This document shows positions 31,764-43,801 of a DNA stretch of 64,000 nucleotides, in pieces. The notes under the pieces were generated by a model. That model was not told the origin of the DNA and did not search any database. It saw only the letters and a list, made by a program, of their open reading frames with translations. The stretch lies in NCBI RefSeq assembly GCF_026914185.1, contig NC_070561.1, forward strand, positions 1 to 64,000. Direction: 5' to 3'. Source of the DNA: Puccinia triticina. Its lineage: Eukaryota; Basidiomycota; Pucciniomycetes; Pucciniales; Pucciniaceae. Position 1 is the stretch's first letter. Each line of letters opens with the position of its first letter. The position numbers and the translations under genes are program-made.

Positions 31764-34700
31764 ATGAGTGATCCAGCTCGCTTTCCGAGTTTTCGCCACC
31801 CCACCATCCCAATTTACCCCCATGGCCCCCATGGCCCTCGATTGCATCCGTATCCATTCTACCATTCTCCTGCTGCTGGCGTCTCGAATCCCGCCCCTAA
31901 CGATCCAACCAACCCTACAGCCACTTATGCCGGAGAAGACCACTACCCTCATGCGTCTCCGGCTCATCCATGGCATCACCCTCATCCCCCTGGGCCTCTC
32001 GAGCACAACTATCATTGGCACCCACGGCCACCCCACCATTATCTCGCAGGCTATCCTGGTGGGCCTGAGGCATATACGCACATGGACCAATTTGCGAATC
32101 CGATGGATTCTCATAACAAGCGACGCAAATGGCGAGATGAAATCCTACAAGGTGACCCTGAGAAGGCTATCAATGATAATCTGTCAGATGCCTCACGATT
32201 GGTGGTTTCCTTGGTCACTCGAGGTCCGTCCGAGCAGCCTTATGGCCAAGGGTCAGTTCATGTCTTCGTAGTTGTATGCAACGGATCTCTAGTTGAACTC
32301 ACTTACCTATTGTCCGTTTTATGCAATCTCAGGAACGAATTACTGTTCTTCGGATGCCTCCGACAGCCTCCCCACTATGCACCAGTCCCGCAGTAAGCTT
32401 CCCTTGACGATCCTCATTCGAATTCCGACAGCAATATCACTCAAAAGATAACCAAATTGATTTTCCTCAGCCATGTCAAATTCACTTGCTTCGCTATCGA
32501 AGTCTCTCCCGTCATTCCACCAAACGAAGGCGATACCATTCCTAGTGCATCCGAATTATCTAAGAAGTCATTGACTTCATTGATGCCCCGATTAGACATG
32601 GCCAAAGATCTGAAGTTAGTACGAAGAGGTAAACCCTTGTTGTGGGACAATACAACAGTTATAGAGACATTCCTGTACAGGTAATCCTTTCTCAAATCTT
32701 GACAGGCGCGGGTTTTTCAGTGCTGTCTTCTCATCCTTAGTACTCCCATATGCTGCATTTTAGAGTCGTAGAAGGAAAGGAAGACCCAGAAACTACTGGT
32801 GGTAGAGACTTGACGGAGCGCCTCGGTACTGAAACGCACGCCTGGAAACTGATCAAGTAAATCTTAACCCCAAGTAGCTCGATTATTGAACTCGTACTGA
32901 GATTTTACAATTCACGATTACGAAGCACTTTCGGGGAAGTCATGGCGGAAATTGAAAGGTGAGTGTTATTCGACCAAAGATTATCAGCCTGGCTAAAGAT
33001 TATACCCTGAAATTACATGTCCGATCTTCCAAGCGATATGATCGCCACCGCAATTGTGTTAGCCGTTCGGATTCCTTGATACAAAACTGATTACCATCTC
33101 GCACCCGAGCTTAGATTGACTGACAAATTCTAAACTACAACCGGCCAACAGTTCTGTTTTTCTTCCACCTTACCTGAGTACTGCTTTCAACCGCATATTG
33201 GCCGATCAAGATTCCCGCCCCGATGCGCTTTCTCTGGAGTGCGCTGATTATGACTTATTTCTACACCCATGAAAACGCCGCCCGCTAATTGCCGCCTGTG
33301 TGTACTTTAGAGCCCTCGATGCTCTTTACTTATGTGTCACAAGTCAATTTGGTCGAGAAGTATTTATTCCTTTGGCCCAATTATTCCTAAGTAAGGTTGT
33401 AACTTGCTGATCACTGGTCTGTACGCTTTAGGCTTTTCTATATTATCCTGTTCCACCACCACCGATGGGTCAGAAAGAGCATGAGGTGTGCGAGAAACGT
33501 AGGGTTTGGGCGTACTGGACGGAAGTTCGTAGATTCATTTGTTGTCGTTTGACACTCATCGATGCTCAAGACTTTGAAACCAACTCTCATGTAAACGATC
33601 GATCTAGGTAGTGGCTTGGCATTTGTCGCAACTTCGAGAAGATGCTCAAGTTTCGACTTCGTACACACTCTTGAAGTCACTGTACGCTGTGAAAAATTCG
33701 GTCGATGACACCAAGGTCTCATTGGATGAAGTCAGTGATCATATTGATGCTTGAAGAATGCTTGCAGTTCTGACCTATCACGCTTCTTGTGTAATGCAGC
33801 TTGAGCGCATCATGATTAATGCCATTGCATCCGAAGCCGATCGATCGAGGCATGCGACTGAAAGTCTGATACACGAAGGGATCAGTGAATGTCTTCACAA
33901 TCCCAATTTTGTACCACCGGACAATGCACTAGACAAAATGCACATTATCACTGCTGGAACTTCCACCGTTGTTTTCAACGTTATTGCTAAATTGAGTGAG
34001 TTTGTCCTCTGACCGACTAACTAAGATATTTGTTAACTCAAAGCCCCATTTTCATTTCGACCCCTACCAGTCACTCACGTCCTCGCCCGCAAGCCTACTC
34101 TGACTGAAAGTAGCAGTAAATCTGCTGTCAACCGAAGAATAATGGATCTGAAGATCACCATCGCTGAGAGTCGCCCACTTAGCGAGGGTGTGACGCTTGC
34201 CTTGAAACTCAGTCACATTGTGGAATCATACCTCGAATACCGAGATCGCGGATCGAAACATGCGAAACAGGGCTCTGCAGCGCCATCTGTCGCCGATCTT
34301 GGATCCTCGGCCTTGGATCCTCAGCTGCAAATTCGCCTGAAGCGGGAAATGTCAGATACTGAGCGGCTCTTTAACACGCACCGGCCGCAGCCCTCCTCCT
34401 TGAGCTTAATCAAACTGCTGGCCGAGTCAGTTTTCTCCCCTTCGGCAGTGCATACGCCGCCCTTTGTTCTTTTATTTCTCGCTTCTAATGTTTCTTTTTT
34501 TGAGATATAGCCTGGATTCCAAGAAGGAAAAGAAGGAGCCCCAGGTGAGCATCGAGCTCATCACGGATGCAGCCGTTGTCAGCACGGTTATGGCCGCTGG
34601 TGGCACAAAGGTGAAACCGATAATTTTGTTAGGTGCTGACCGAATGTGAGCCATAAGTTGATTTTCTAGTGTGAATTTTGAGAAGGCTGACAGTCTTTCG

Positions 34701-35295
34701 ACATTCTTGGCTAAATAGTTTCGCGGATGGGGATGTTGTCAATAAAGTCGGCTCTGCTCAGGTCAGTGGCTAATTTGATTAGTACGACAAAGCTGGTATG
34801 TATTACAGCTAGAGCTGATCATCCTGCCTATGTATTTGGTCACGTCACGTCTGGTGTCAACAGATGGCGTGGGCAGGTAAGTCTAGTGGGGGGATCGTCT
34901 TGATCCTCTGTCGAGCTGATCGGATCCATTCGAAAGGTATGGCCGGGCCTCCCAAGCCCAGCAGTCCCTCAGACCAATTAATCGCAGCTTGGGAACCTAC
35001 TCTTAGTCGTGAAGAGGTAGCCAAATTACAAAACTCGAAACATGTTAAGATCAGTAATCCAACTTTTGAGGATGTCAATCATGATGATATCACTGGTTAC
35101 ATCACTGAACTCGGTATGCCCCTAGATACTCAACCAGTTGTTTTTTAGATGCTAATGACTCCTATAACGTATTCGATCGGGGTGGTTCTGAAATCTTATC
35201 TAGGCTTCATGGGACACGACATGTTATCCGAGTTTGCAAACATGAGATGCGACTTGGAGAAGTCAGTCTGGCAAGAGACTGCCCTGACGAAATGA
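31764..35295 (+). CDS. IF-2B domain protein (eIF2B alpha/beta/delta family-like), multi-exon
   Basis: The start ATG at 31764 gives MSDPARFPSFRHPTIPIY and a His/Pro/Tyr-rich N-terminus. Predicted early exons are 31764-32251, 32333-32392, 32471-32680 and 32764-32856, then several small exons to about 33480. The C-terminal half matches the Rossmann-like IF-2B fold: HIITAGTSTVVFNVI (about 33940), ITIAESRPLSEGVTLA (about 34150), ELITDAAVVSTV (about 34555), ILLGADRMFADGDVVNKVGS (about 34620-34755, split by an intron), and NPTFEDVNHDDITGYITELG (about 35060-35110). A last intron from 35114 joins ITELG to GFMGHDMLSEF and a TGA at 35293-35295. The family includes regulatory eIF2B subunits, the guanine-nucleotide exchange factor of eIF2. 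The unusual N-terminus and an insertion in the fold argue for a paralogue rather than a standard subunit. Exon limits in the middle are uncertain. Confidence 0.7.
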
Positions 35296-35572
35296 AATTC
35301 GACTTGGCCCATCCTCCATCAACTAAAAAAGGGATGATGTTTACATCTTCTATGGATTGCCTCTGTCTGGAAAGTAGTTTGGATACACGATGAAGATACT
35401 CATGAATTGCTTGAATTATATATATCCGTCGACTTGGTAAATACTGTATACTGTCAAATCAAAACACATGGACTGCATGATAAAATATAACTTGTCTTTA
35501 TTGTTATTCCTAATATTTACGATTATCTTGTATTATTTCATATGCATATATTTATATATCCATATCTGCCCA
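35296..35572. other. AT-rich 3' flank of the IF-2B-like gene
   Basis: AT-rich sequence with ATATATATCC-type runs (about 35415-35570), probably the 3' UTR and terminator, ending at the truncated edge of Copia-3. No gene was seen. Confidence 0.5.
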
Positions 35573-36390
35573 CTATGTCAACTTTGTGTTCTGGTTTGGT
35601 GATCTGACCAGTTCAAATGAATGGTAATCCCTGATGATCTGCCCCGCTAGTCCTGCTTGATCCATCACCACTTTGCCGTCCTTATCCACAATGTTCAACC
35701 CAACCAGCCGTTTCACCCCATTTGTCCACTTGATGTTCATGTCCTTCTCCATCCCCATGCGCAAGTTGTCCAAAAGAGCCTGATTTGTTGCCACCGCCAG
35801 TCCGTCGTCCACATGTAAAAAAATGATCACAAAATCTGTACCACGCTTGTACATGTACAGAGATTGCTCCAATTCCAATGCCAAGAATCCAAGTCCTTCC
35901 ATTTTGCCTTTAAGAATTTCCACCAGCAGCGCGCTGCCTGCTTTGTTCCATACATAGCTTTCTTGAGCCTCATGATCTTCCCTTTGAGCTTGGGCCTGAT
36001 TTCCACTGGTGGTTGCACATAGACTTCTGCCTTGATTGGACTGTAGAGGTACGCGGAGCTTACATCAAACATTGCCAGTGGAAATTTGAACTTGTTTGCC
36101 AGAGAGATCAGTATGCGTAGCATGTTCAGAGATGCTGTTGCAGCATATGTTTCATTGCAATCCATGCCCATCTGCTGATTGAATCCTTTTGCCACGTACC
36201 TTGCGCGAAAGACTTCAGGTCCGCCTTCTGACTCTGGGGGCTTGATTTTGAAGACCCAGCGGCAGCCAAGAGCTTTTGCACCAGGAAACGGATCTACTGG
36301 CTCCCAGACCTGAAGTGAGTTAAACTTGTCTGCTTTGTATTCTGCAGCTGTCCTCCATTCACTTGCTTTGGAGCTTGCTAGTGCAGTTTT
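35573..36390 (-). pseudogene. Copia-3 reverse transcriptase fragment
   Basis: RVT_2-type RT on the minus strand: WRTAAEYKADKFNSLQVWE, RYVAKGFNQQMGMDCNETYA, FDVSSAYLYSPIKAEVYVQ, and the catalytic FLHVDDGLAVATN (about 35800). Between YGTKQAARCWWKFLKAKW and the VDD box the frame changes near 35880. The fragment stops at 35573, before the RNase H domain. In Copia-3 it connects to the integrase C-terminus on the far side of Copia-2. Confidence 0.85.
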
Positions 36391-36920
36391 TGTTGAGTTA
36401 CACAGACCTATCACAGGAGCGACTTGGCGACTCGGCGGGGTGAGGAGGAACAACTAGGTTTTCACTATCATCATTTTAGGTTTAGCTACAGAGCCTGTAT
36501 ATTAGTTGATAGTTCATACCTTGTTTTTCCTTTTCTTTTCTTCCTCACTCACTTTGTGTCTCATCGCCCGCACCATCTTCAGGTGCATTTCTTTCTTATT
36601 CGCTCCTCAGTCCCATCACTTGGTCCTGTAGCTCCTCCCCATCATTCTGGCATTTCATAGGTATTGCTGTTTTATTTTCTTTCCTGTTCTGGTCCATGTT
36701 CCTCTCTTTCCTTGTCATGCAATGCGCTCACTCACTTCGTGTCTCATCGCCCGCACCATCTTCAGGTGCATTTCTTTCTTATTTGCTCCTCAGTCCCATC
36801 ACTCGGTCCCGTAGCTCATCGCCATCATTCTGGCATTTCATAGGTGCATTTCTTTCTTATTCGCTCCTCAGTCCCATCACTCGGTCCTGTAGCTCATCGC
36901 CATCATTCTGGCATTTCATA
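36391..36920 (+). repeat. Copia-2 5' LTR (530 bp, expanded)
   Basis: It begins TGTTGAGTTACACAGACC and ends GCATTTCATA. It contains three copies of a ~78-bp unit (CATTTCTTTCTTATTCGCTC...GGCATTTCATA) and a second copy of CTCACTTCGTGTCTCATCGC. The 3' LTR has only two units, so the pair differ by 183 bp. Confidence 0.9.
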
Positions 36921-36945
36921 GGTTATGAGCCCAGCGCTCCACTGA
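36921..36945 (+). promoter_or_regulatory. Copia-2 primer-binding site, tRNA-iMet half
   Basis: GGTTATGAGCCCAGCGCTCC directly follows the LTR. It is complementary to the anticodon-arm region of initiator tRNA-Met (GCTGGGCTCATAACC), not to a tRNA 3' end. This matches the half-tRNA priming known for copia elements. Confidence 0.85.
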
Positions 36946-37028
36946 CGCTAGAACCAGATCTCCTAAGAGCACGGAACCGATAGGACTGTTCCCCTCCCAT
37001 TTCTTTCAACCTCGTAAAGCGAAGCACT

Positions 37029-40000
37029 GTGGCAGACCCAACAGGCTCCTCCAACAATCAGAAACCCTCCAATTTCTCTGATCAATCAACTCCATCATCA
37101 TCCACATCAGACGTGAAAGACAAAGACGATCATCAGTCCTCTGATTCCTTTCACACCGATACTACTGGAGAAACCGCCCGTCTAGCCAAACAACTACAGC
37201 CAGAGGACATCATCAAGGACGCTACTCCTCAGTCTACTCATACCATCATGGCCAAATCATCCCTTGGTCTCAATTCAATCAAATACTACACCAAGAAACT
37301 CAATGGGACCAACTTCACAACCTGGAGACGAGAAATCTACACCTCAATCAGCCTCCTGAATCTCGATCAATACGTCAATAAAAATCTTGAATCCCTACCC
37401 TCAACTCCTGACCGCGATGTCAAGGCCAAGCTAACCACCAACATCATCAGGATGCACCTTGATGGGGAGAATTCAGCCAGGTTTGTGGATGACGATGAAA
37501 TCGATGTCTATAAGCCAAAGGAGCTATGGGACTCCATCTGCAGCTATTAGGCGGCCAAATCTATGGAGAATGGCGCCAATCTGATGCAAACGCTTGTAGC
37601 CTATGATTTCGGCACCGACTTGGCAAGTTCAACAATCAATGATTTCCGAGGCTCGCTCAAACTCTTTGTAGAAGTCACCAAGCACAAGTGGGAGAAGAAG
37701 ACGGTTGAGGGACTCTGGGTATACTGGGTCATCATCGCGCTTCCGGCCAAATTTGCCCTATTCAAGACAATCAAGTATGCCAAATACGGCAAACCAGATG
37801 TGGTTATCTCGATGAGCAGTTTTCTTGCCGACCTCGAGCAGGAAATCAAACGCCAGGCAGAACCATCTGCCACTTTGAACGCCTTGGCAGTATCGAATCG
37901 TCAGACTGGGCAGAGTCACTCCTCCCGAGCCACCCACTCCAAGAAGTCCCGTCGAATCTGTGAAAACAGGGTACACAACCCGGAGACGAATCACTCGGCC
38001 GAAAACTGCTATCAACTTCATCCCAGAAGAGCGGTTGCCTACCATGAAGCGGCCCTAGAATGACTCAAAGCCAGCGCTGGAGTTAATCCGAAGTCCGGTC
38101 TACAAGTAGGACATGGGATCATGGATGCGATCGTACTCAATAGCGGTGCCTCAGGACACTATCTCAGGCATAGAGAGTACTTCGACAACATGAAGACTAT
38201 CGCCACCGCTGTCTATGCGGCCAACGGATCCACCATCCCGATCATTGGGCAGGGCTTGGCAACCATTCACACCTTGGCTGGTCCCTTGCGAATTGAGCAG
38301 GCGTACTATGCGCCCAAACTTTCCAACTCTCTTATTCCTCTCACTTTTTATCTTCAACGTGGATTCTCTCTTTCCCCAACTCATGGCGGAAATCGGTTTG
38401 AATGTCAATCCTCTCAAGGTGTCCTCTTCACCAGAACAACCACTTCTAACGTGCTCCTGATTGATCTCAATCCGCTCAAGGCGCTGTCAGTCAACACTTC
38501 AACTGTCCTGGATCTCCATCGAGCACTCTGTCATCCCAGCATTAATTATCTCAAGAAAGCATTTCCTGACATCTCCATCAACAAGGTTGACTGTTTGGTT
38601 TGTGATCTATCCAAAATGCATCGGGTTCCATTCTCAGGATCTTTTCCCAAACTGTCTCAACCCCTCGAATGCATTCACATGGACTTGTGTGGACCAATCA
38701 CACCTGCATTGCGAGGGGGGAACAGGTACTTTCTTAAGATTGTCAACGGCTTCAGCAAGTATTGGTTCATATACCCCTTGCAATGTAAGTCCGACACTTT
38801 CAAAACTTTTACCAGCTTTCTTAATCAAGCTGAAAATTTCACAAATCATTGTCTTCAATCTGTAGTCTCCGACAACGGAGGCGAGTTTGTCAATCATGTG
38901 TTCAAGACTCTGTATGAAAGCAAAGGTATCATCCACCACACCATAGCCCCTTACACACCTCAGCAAAACCCTTTTGCGGAGCAAGGCAACAGAACGACCG
39001 TCGAAAAGGCGAGGACCCTCCTCTTGACCAGCGGTCTATCTCTGTCCTGGTGGGGGGATGCCGTCACCACCGCCGTCTACCTCGAAAATCGCACTCCCAA
39101 CAGCTCGATTCAATGGGCATCTCCTTACAAACTCTGGCATGGGTCCAAGCCCGATCTCTCTCGGCTTGTTCCGTTCGGCTGTCGTGTTGTATTCTACCAG
39201 GAGAAGAAATGGAGAGACTCAAAATTCTCTCCATCGGGGGTGGAGGCCATCTTCCTTGGCTACCATGATGGGCATCACACCTACAAAGTGTGGGTCCCCT
39301 CTCAGGATCTTATCCAACACTCTCATCACATCCGCACTTTTTCTCACATTTTTCCCTGTCTCACTTCAAGTAGTGACCCTGTGGGGCCTGCGTCATTGTT
39401 TGACTTCGAGCTCCCGACGGTAACCTTCACCAATCCCGATGCCGGTTCCTTGAGAACTCCAACGACATCCACCACGGACGTCCCACCAGCCCCAGCCATC
39501 GACACCGAAATCCCTGAACCCCTTGCTTCTGTTGACAACAACTCATTGGTTCCCGCCCCGTTGGTCCCGGAGGGGATCCCAATCCCTCCGGTTGAAAGGG
39601 AGTTCAATCCTCCCCAAGGGGGTCTGCAGTCCTCATCCACCCCTCAGTCAACCAGCAAGGGGTCCGTGTACGTGCCATTCTACGACACGGCACCAAAGGA
39701 CATCTCAAGTGACATCGACCCAGCCAATATCATTGCCGGGGGACGTCGACACATGGCCATGCTGTTGGTAGACAAACCAGCTTCCCCAAAAGACCCCATC
39801 ACGTATGCGGAAGCGGTGGGCCGTTTGGATGGCGACGAGTGGCTTGTAGCGATCGAGGTCGAGGTGAATAATATCAAGCGCCACAAGGTTTGGGTGGTTG
39901 TGCCCCTCATACCGGGGACCAAAGAGCTCAACACAGTTTGGGTATTCAAACAAAAATTCAACGCCAATGGGGAGCTCCTCAAGTACAAAGCTCAACTTTG

Positions 40001-41342
40001 TGTCCGTGGATTCCGTCAAATCGAAGGACTGAATTATAATCACACCTTCGCCCCGACCGGCAGAGTGTGCACTCTTCGCATGCTCTTTGGTCTTGCAGCG
40101 GCTCAAGGATGGGATGTCCAACAAATGGATGTCAAGTGCGCTTTTCTCAACGGGATCCCGGACAAGGACATCTTCATCAAGGTACCCGATGGCGTTGACA
40201 TCGACATACCTCCGGGCTATGGTTTGAAGCTTCAGAAGTCTCTCTATGGGCTAAAACAGAGTCCTCGATGCTGGTAAAAAGCGCTGAAGGGCTTCTTTGA
40301 GTCTGTAAACTTTCAGCCAGCCGCTGCCAATCCCTGCCTCTTCATCCATCAAGACAAGTCACGGCCATGTTTTGTGTTCGTCCATGTCGATGACATGGTC
40401 ATCTTCGGACCTGAGGTTCAGTTCTTCAAAGATCTCATCAAGGCTTGATTCGAAATGGAAGACCTTGGCGAATGTAGTTGGGTTTTAGGCATGAGGGTAA
40501 CGCGGAATCGGAGTGACAAAACAGTCTCTCTCTGTCAGGACCGATACATCTCAGAAGTTCTGGAGGAGTTTGGGATGTCAAACTGTCGCCCCATCACCGC
40601 ACCGCTTCCTCTAAACGCGCTCACGTGCCCCACCGATCCCTCTCCAGTCAATCCCGGGTTCAACTATTGACGTGCAATCAGACTACTGAACTCCTTGGTT
40701 CAGTGTACTCGACCGGACCTGGCGTTTGCTTGCAGCTTCTTGTCCCAGTTTCTCAATGCGCCGACCAAGACTCATGAGAATTTTTTCCGAAACATTCTCC
40801 GGTACCTCAAATACTCAGCTCAACTACGTCTAAATCTTGGCAATGTACCTGGGGAACAACGCCTAGCCGGTTACTCCGATTCAAGCTACGCCAATGGCGT
40901 TGACGCCTCCTCCTTCTCCGGCAGCCTTGTCCTTTTTCATGGGCCCGTGGGGTGGCGATGTGCCAAGCAGGACGACAACGGTCCGGCACTTTCCACCACA
41001 GAAGCGGAATACAGGGCGTGCTCGGAGACTGGCCAGGATCTCCGTTGGGCAGAACAATTGCTCGACAACATTTCCCCTTTCATCGACATTGATTTCTTGA
41101 CTGTTCATCTCTACTGCGATAATCAAGGGTCACTTGCGCTCCTGGAAAACCCTATCTACCAACACCGGTCCCGACACATTATGGTCCGTCATCACTGGCT
41201 TCGCCATCATATCGAGAAAGCCAAGAATTTCACGGTCTCTTATGTCTTGACCAACAACAATGTCTCCGACATCTTGACCAAACCTTCATCTCCCATCAAG
41301 ACCAGAAGGATCTGGAAACTTCTCCACCTCAACCTTCCATAG
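37029..41342 (+). pseudogene. Copia-2 gag-pol, one frame with five nonsense codons
   Basis: A single reading frame starts with GTG where an ATG would be expected (37029, ADPTGSSNN follows). It has stops at 37548 (TAG), 38061 (TGA), 40275 (TAA), 40446 (TGA) and 40668 (TGA). Domains: gag (NFTTWRREIYTSIS); protease with VLNSGASGHY, where the catalytic DSG is NSG (38139-38141); integrase (HRALCHPSINYL, HMDLCGPITP, SDNGGEFVNHVF, NPFAEQGNRT); RT (MDVKCAFLNGIP, FVHVDDMVIFG); RNase H (GYSDSSYANGVDASS, STTEAEYRACSE, YCDNQGSLALLENP); and the usual copia terminus LTNNNVSDILTKP. IVNGFSKY also shows N where many copia integrases have D. All defects fit C:G to T:A changes except the initiator. Confidence 0.92.
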
Positions 41343-41357
41343 ACTTAGCACTGCCTG

Positions 41358-41372
41358 CCAAGCACGGGGGGC
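41358..41372 (+). promoter_or_regulatory. Copia-2 polypurine tract
   Basis: CCAAGCACGGGGGGC directly precedes the 3' LTR. The AGCACGGGGGGC core is also found in the TRIM near 50.92 kb on the opposite strand, which suggests shared replication machinery. Confidence 0.7.
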
Positions 41373-41719
41373 TGTTGAGTTACACAGACCAATCACAGGA
41401 GCGACTTGGCAACTCGGCGGGGTGAGGAGGAACAACTAGGTTTTCACTATCATCATTTTAGGTTTAGCTACAGAGCCTGTATATTAGTTGATAGTTCATA
41501 CCTTGTTTTTCCTTTTCTTTTCTTCCTCACTCACTTCGTGTCTCATTGCCCGCACCATCTTCAGGTGCATTTCTTTCTTATTCGCTCCTCAGTCCCATCA
41601 CTCGGTCCCGTAGCTCATCACCATCATTCTGGCATTTCATAGGTGCATTTCTTTCTTATTTGCTCCTCAGTCCCATCACTTGGTCCCGTAGCTCATCACC
41701 ATCATTCTGGCATTTCATA
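41373..41719 (+). repeat. Copia-2 3' LTR (347 bp)
   Basis: It begins TGTTGAGTTACACAGACC and ends GCATTTCATA, then GTTTT of the target duplication. It lacks the internal expansion present in the 5' copy. Confidence 0.92.
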
Positions 41720-41724
41720 GTTTT

Positions 41725-42277
41725 GATAGTCAAAGGAATGCACCTATCTTGCGTGAGAACCAGTTCTGAGATCACCTTTTTCTCTTGCTCATGCAGAACA
41801 TCAGTTGGTTCCTCACCAAGCTTCAATATGATTTGTTTGAGGACTGAATTCAGATGATTTTGCGCCGGTTCTTCAGGTACTTGGGTTTTCGCGGGTGTAG
41901 CTTTCTTTATGGGTAAGTTGACAAATTCCGGAAAAATGAAAGCTGTGGAGTGGATTATCCTGTTTTTCAATGGCAACGAGAATAACCACCCACCTCCTGC
42001 AGGCGGAAAACCAATCAGCTGAGCCTCCTGAGCACGCTCGTCAAGTTTGTTGCGATGTTCTTTAGGCACCAGGACAATTGCTGCTGCTCCAAATGAATAC
42101 ATCTTGTTGGGATCCACTTTGATGCCGTGTAATTGGGTCAGCGGCGCGTCTAGTACTTTGCTGTTGGGAATCCTGTTGTGGATTTACAACACTGCCTGAT
42201 ACGCAAAACTCCAGAAGTGCATTGGGAGTCCACTCTTGTGCAGCATTGTGTGGGCCATGTCCCCAAGCGTTTGATTC
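41725..42277 (-). pseudogene. Copia-3 integrase C-terminal part
   Basis: On the minus strand it runs from LGDMAHTMLHKSGLPMHFW through HNRIPNSKVLDAPL and FGAAAIVLVPKEHRNKL to IIHSTAFIFPEF and the acidic linker before RT. A TAA at 42184-42186 (L*IHNRIP, CAA would read Q) interrupts it. It joins the integrase core on the other side of the 7-bp-duplication MITE. Confidence 0.85.
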
Positions 42278-42284
42278 ACACGTT

Positions 42285-42751
42285 CAACGGTGGGCCGCTA
42301 CGCTACACTACGCTACAGGGCCACTTAGCGTTGGCGTAGCGGCAAAAAGCGCCCGCCCATTTTGAGTAGCGTTAGCGCGCTGTTAGCGCTGCTACGCTGC
42401 GCTACGTTTCAGCGGTGCTAACAGCGCGCCAATTGTTTGTTAGTGTTAGCGCGCCGCTACAGTCACTACGCTGCGCTACAGCGCTTTGAGCGGAAAAAAA
42501 GGCCTATTTTTCAGCTAAAAGCACTGTGGCACACCGTAGCGCGCGCTCTTTTGCGCCCTGCGTGTGTAGCGTTAGCGCAATTGCGCGCATCTGCGCTAAC
42601 GCTACGCTAACAGCTAAATTAGCTGCGCACCCTTTGCGCGTAGCGTTAGCGCAGAAAGGCGCAATTCCGCTAACGCTACGCTAAAATTTAGCAGAATTCC
42701 GCTACGCTACGCCACGCTAACACTACGGTTAGCGTAGCTGGCCCACCGTTG
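42285..42751. mobile_element. Palindrome-rich MITE A, 7-bp target duplication
   Basis: The ends are perfect 12-bp inverted repeats, CAACGGTGGGCC. Flanks are ACACGTT at 42278-42284 and 42752-42758, an exact 7-bp duplication whose removal restores the Copia-3 integrase reading frame (EAERVNQTL). The interior is built of CGCTACGCTA/TAGCGTAGCG words on both strands, making many alternative hairpins. No coding capacity. Members at 45674 and 58638 share the ends and the 7-bp duplication. Confidence 0.85.
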
Positions 42752-42759
42752 ACACGTTC

Positions 42760-43100
42760 TGCTTCACCATTTTGCTTGGGGGAGTACAGAGTTACCGGAG
42801 CATAGTTGATGCCAGTTGGTACAAGGAGCTTTCTGAGTGTGCCGGTGTATTCAGGGGTGTTGTCTGTCCAAATGTGTTTAGGATAGCAACCAATTGGCGT
42901 CTTGATGTTTTCAATCCACTCCATGATCTGTGACGCGAATTGGTCTCTGCTGGTCAGGATTGCCGTCCAGATATAGGTCTTTGCGTGATCTCTCAAGGTT
43001 AGAAGGTAGCGCTTCCCTGAAATATCATATGGGAACGGACCTGCAACGTCAGACACTAACAAATCCAAGGGCTCATCTCGCGGGATTAGAGAGTTTGACC
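42760..43100 (-). pseudogene. Copia-3 integrase catalytic core
   Basis: On the minus strand: PLDLLVSDVAGPFPYD, YLLTLRDHAKTYIW, HIWTDNTPEYTGTL, YSPKQNGEAERVN. The D, D and E positions of the core are present (SDVAG, TDNTPEY, NGEAE). It is separated from the pre-integrase finger by a probable solo LTR and from its own C-terminus by MITE A. Confidence 0.87.
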
Positions 43101-43104
43101 CCGG

Positions 43105-43801
43105 TGTCAGCTACCTGCTAGTCCAGACAGTGCAGGCATCCAACAAGGAGCCGCAAAAGCGTCTCCCTTGGCCTGAAGTGCGGTAGTGAGAGCACTGATT
43201 ACATTGGATTCAGTATGTAGAGTTGAGACCACTGCCGTGGCGTACCCGGAAGGTTATATGTCTATGTATGGCAGTTGAGTTGTATGCCCGCTTAACAGCG
43301 GGCAAGAAGATGGAAGAATGGGAGGGAAAAGAGTCAAGACTCATTCCTCCCATATATAAGGGGGCTCTCAGTCAAAGAGAGTTTTCCCCCAGAGTTTTTG
43401 GTACCAAGCCTGTCTACATTGTTGAAAGATCAGCAATTGGGGCCTTTCCAATTGAAGCTCCCACCTTTTCACTTTCTTATATCCTATCTATCCAACACCT
43501 CCCTTCCAACCTACCTCTAACCTCGTTGTCCCTCTCCAACTCCAGCTTCTGCTTTACCCAATTGGATCCTTTGTTGAGTCCGACTAGGTAAGCTCGCCGG
43601 ATTCCTGTTTCTCTCTGTCTCTCTTGGCACTTGAATCTTTTAGATTCCAGCACAACTATGCTCTGCTAGGCCCCTCTGACAAAGAGGCATGGCTCCTCCT
43701 CCCGTGCCAATGGTAGAGTAGAGATAGACCTTGGTCTACTGTTTAGATATTCTGTGCCTTGCCAGCACTAGTCCCTTCAATATTCCGTACCTTTTCATTC
43801 A
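43105..43801. repeat. Probable solo LTR (697 bp) inside Copia-3 integrase
   Basis: The insert separates pre-integrase from integrase core and has TG...CA ends (TGTCAGCTACC...CTTTTCATTCA). It holds a TATA-like CCCATATATAAGGGG near 43350. No direct target duplication of 5 bp is visible and no second copy is in the window, so the solo-LTR call rests on ends, size and a promoter-like TATA. Confidence 0.5.

Larger units (their letters stand above)
36391..41719 (+). mobile_element. Copia-2: complete Ty1/copia element with 5-bp target duplication
   Basis: Two LTRs, a primer-binding site, a gag-pol frame and a polypurine tract are all in place, flanked by GTTTT (36386-36390 and 41720-41724). It sits in the RT/integrase junction of Copia-3 in the opposite orientation. 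Length 5.3 kb is typical for copia. It has recently intact architecture, but the ORF contains five stops. Confidence 0.93.
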
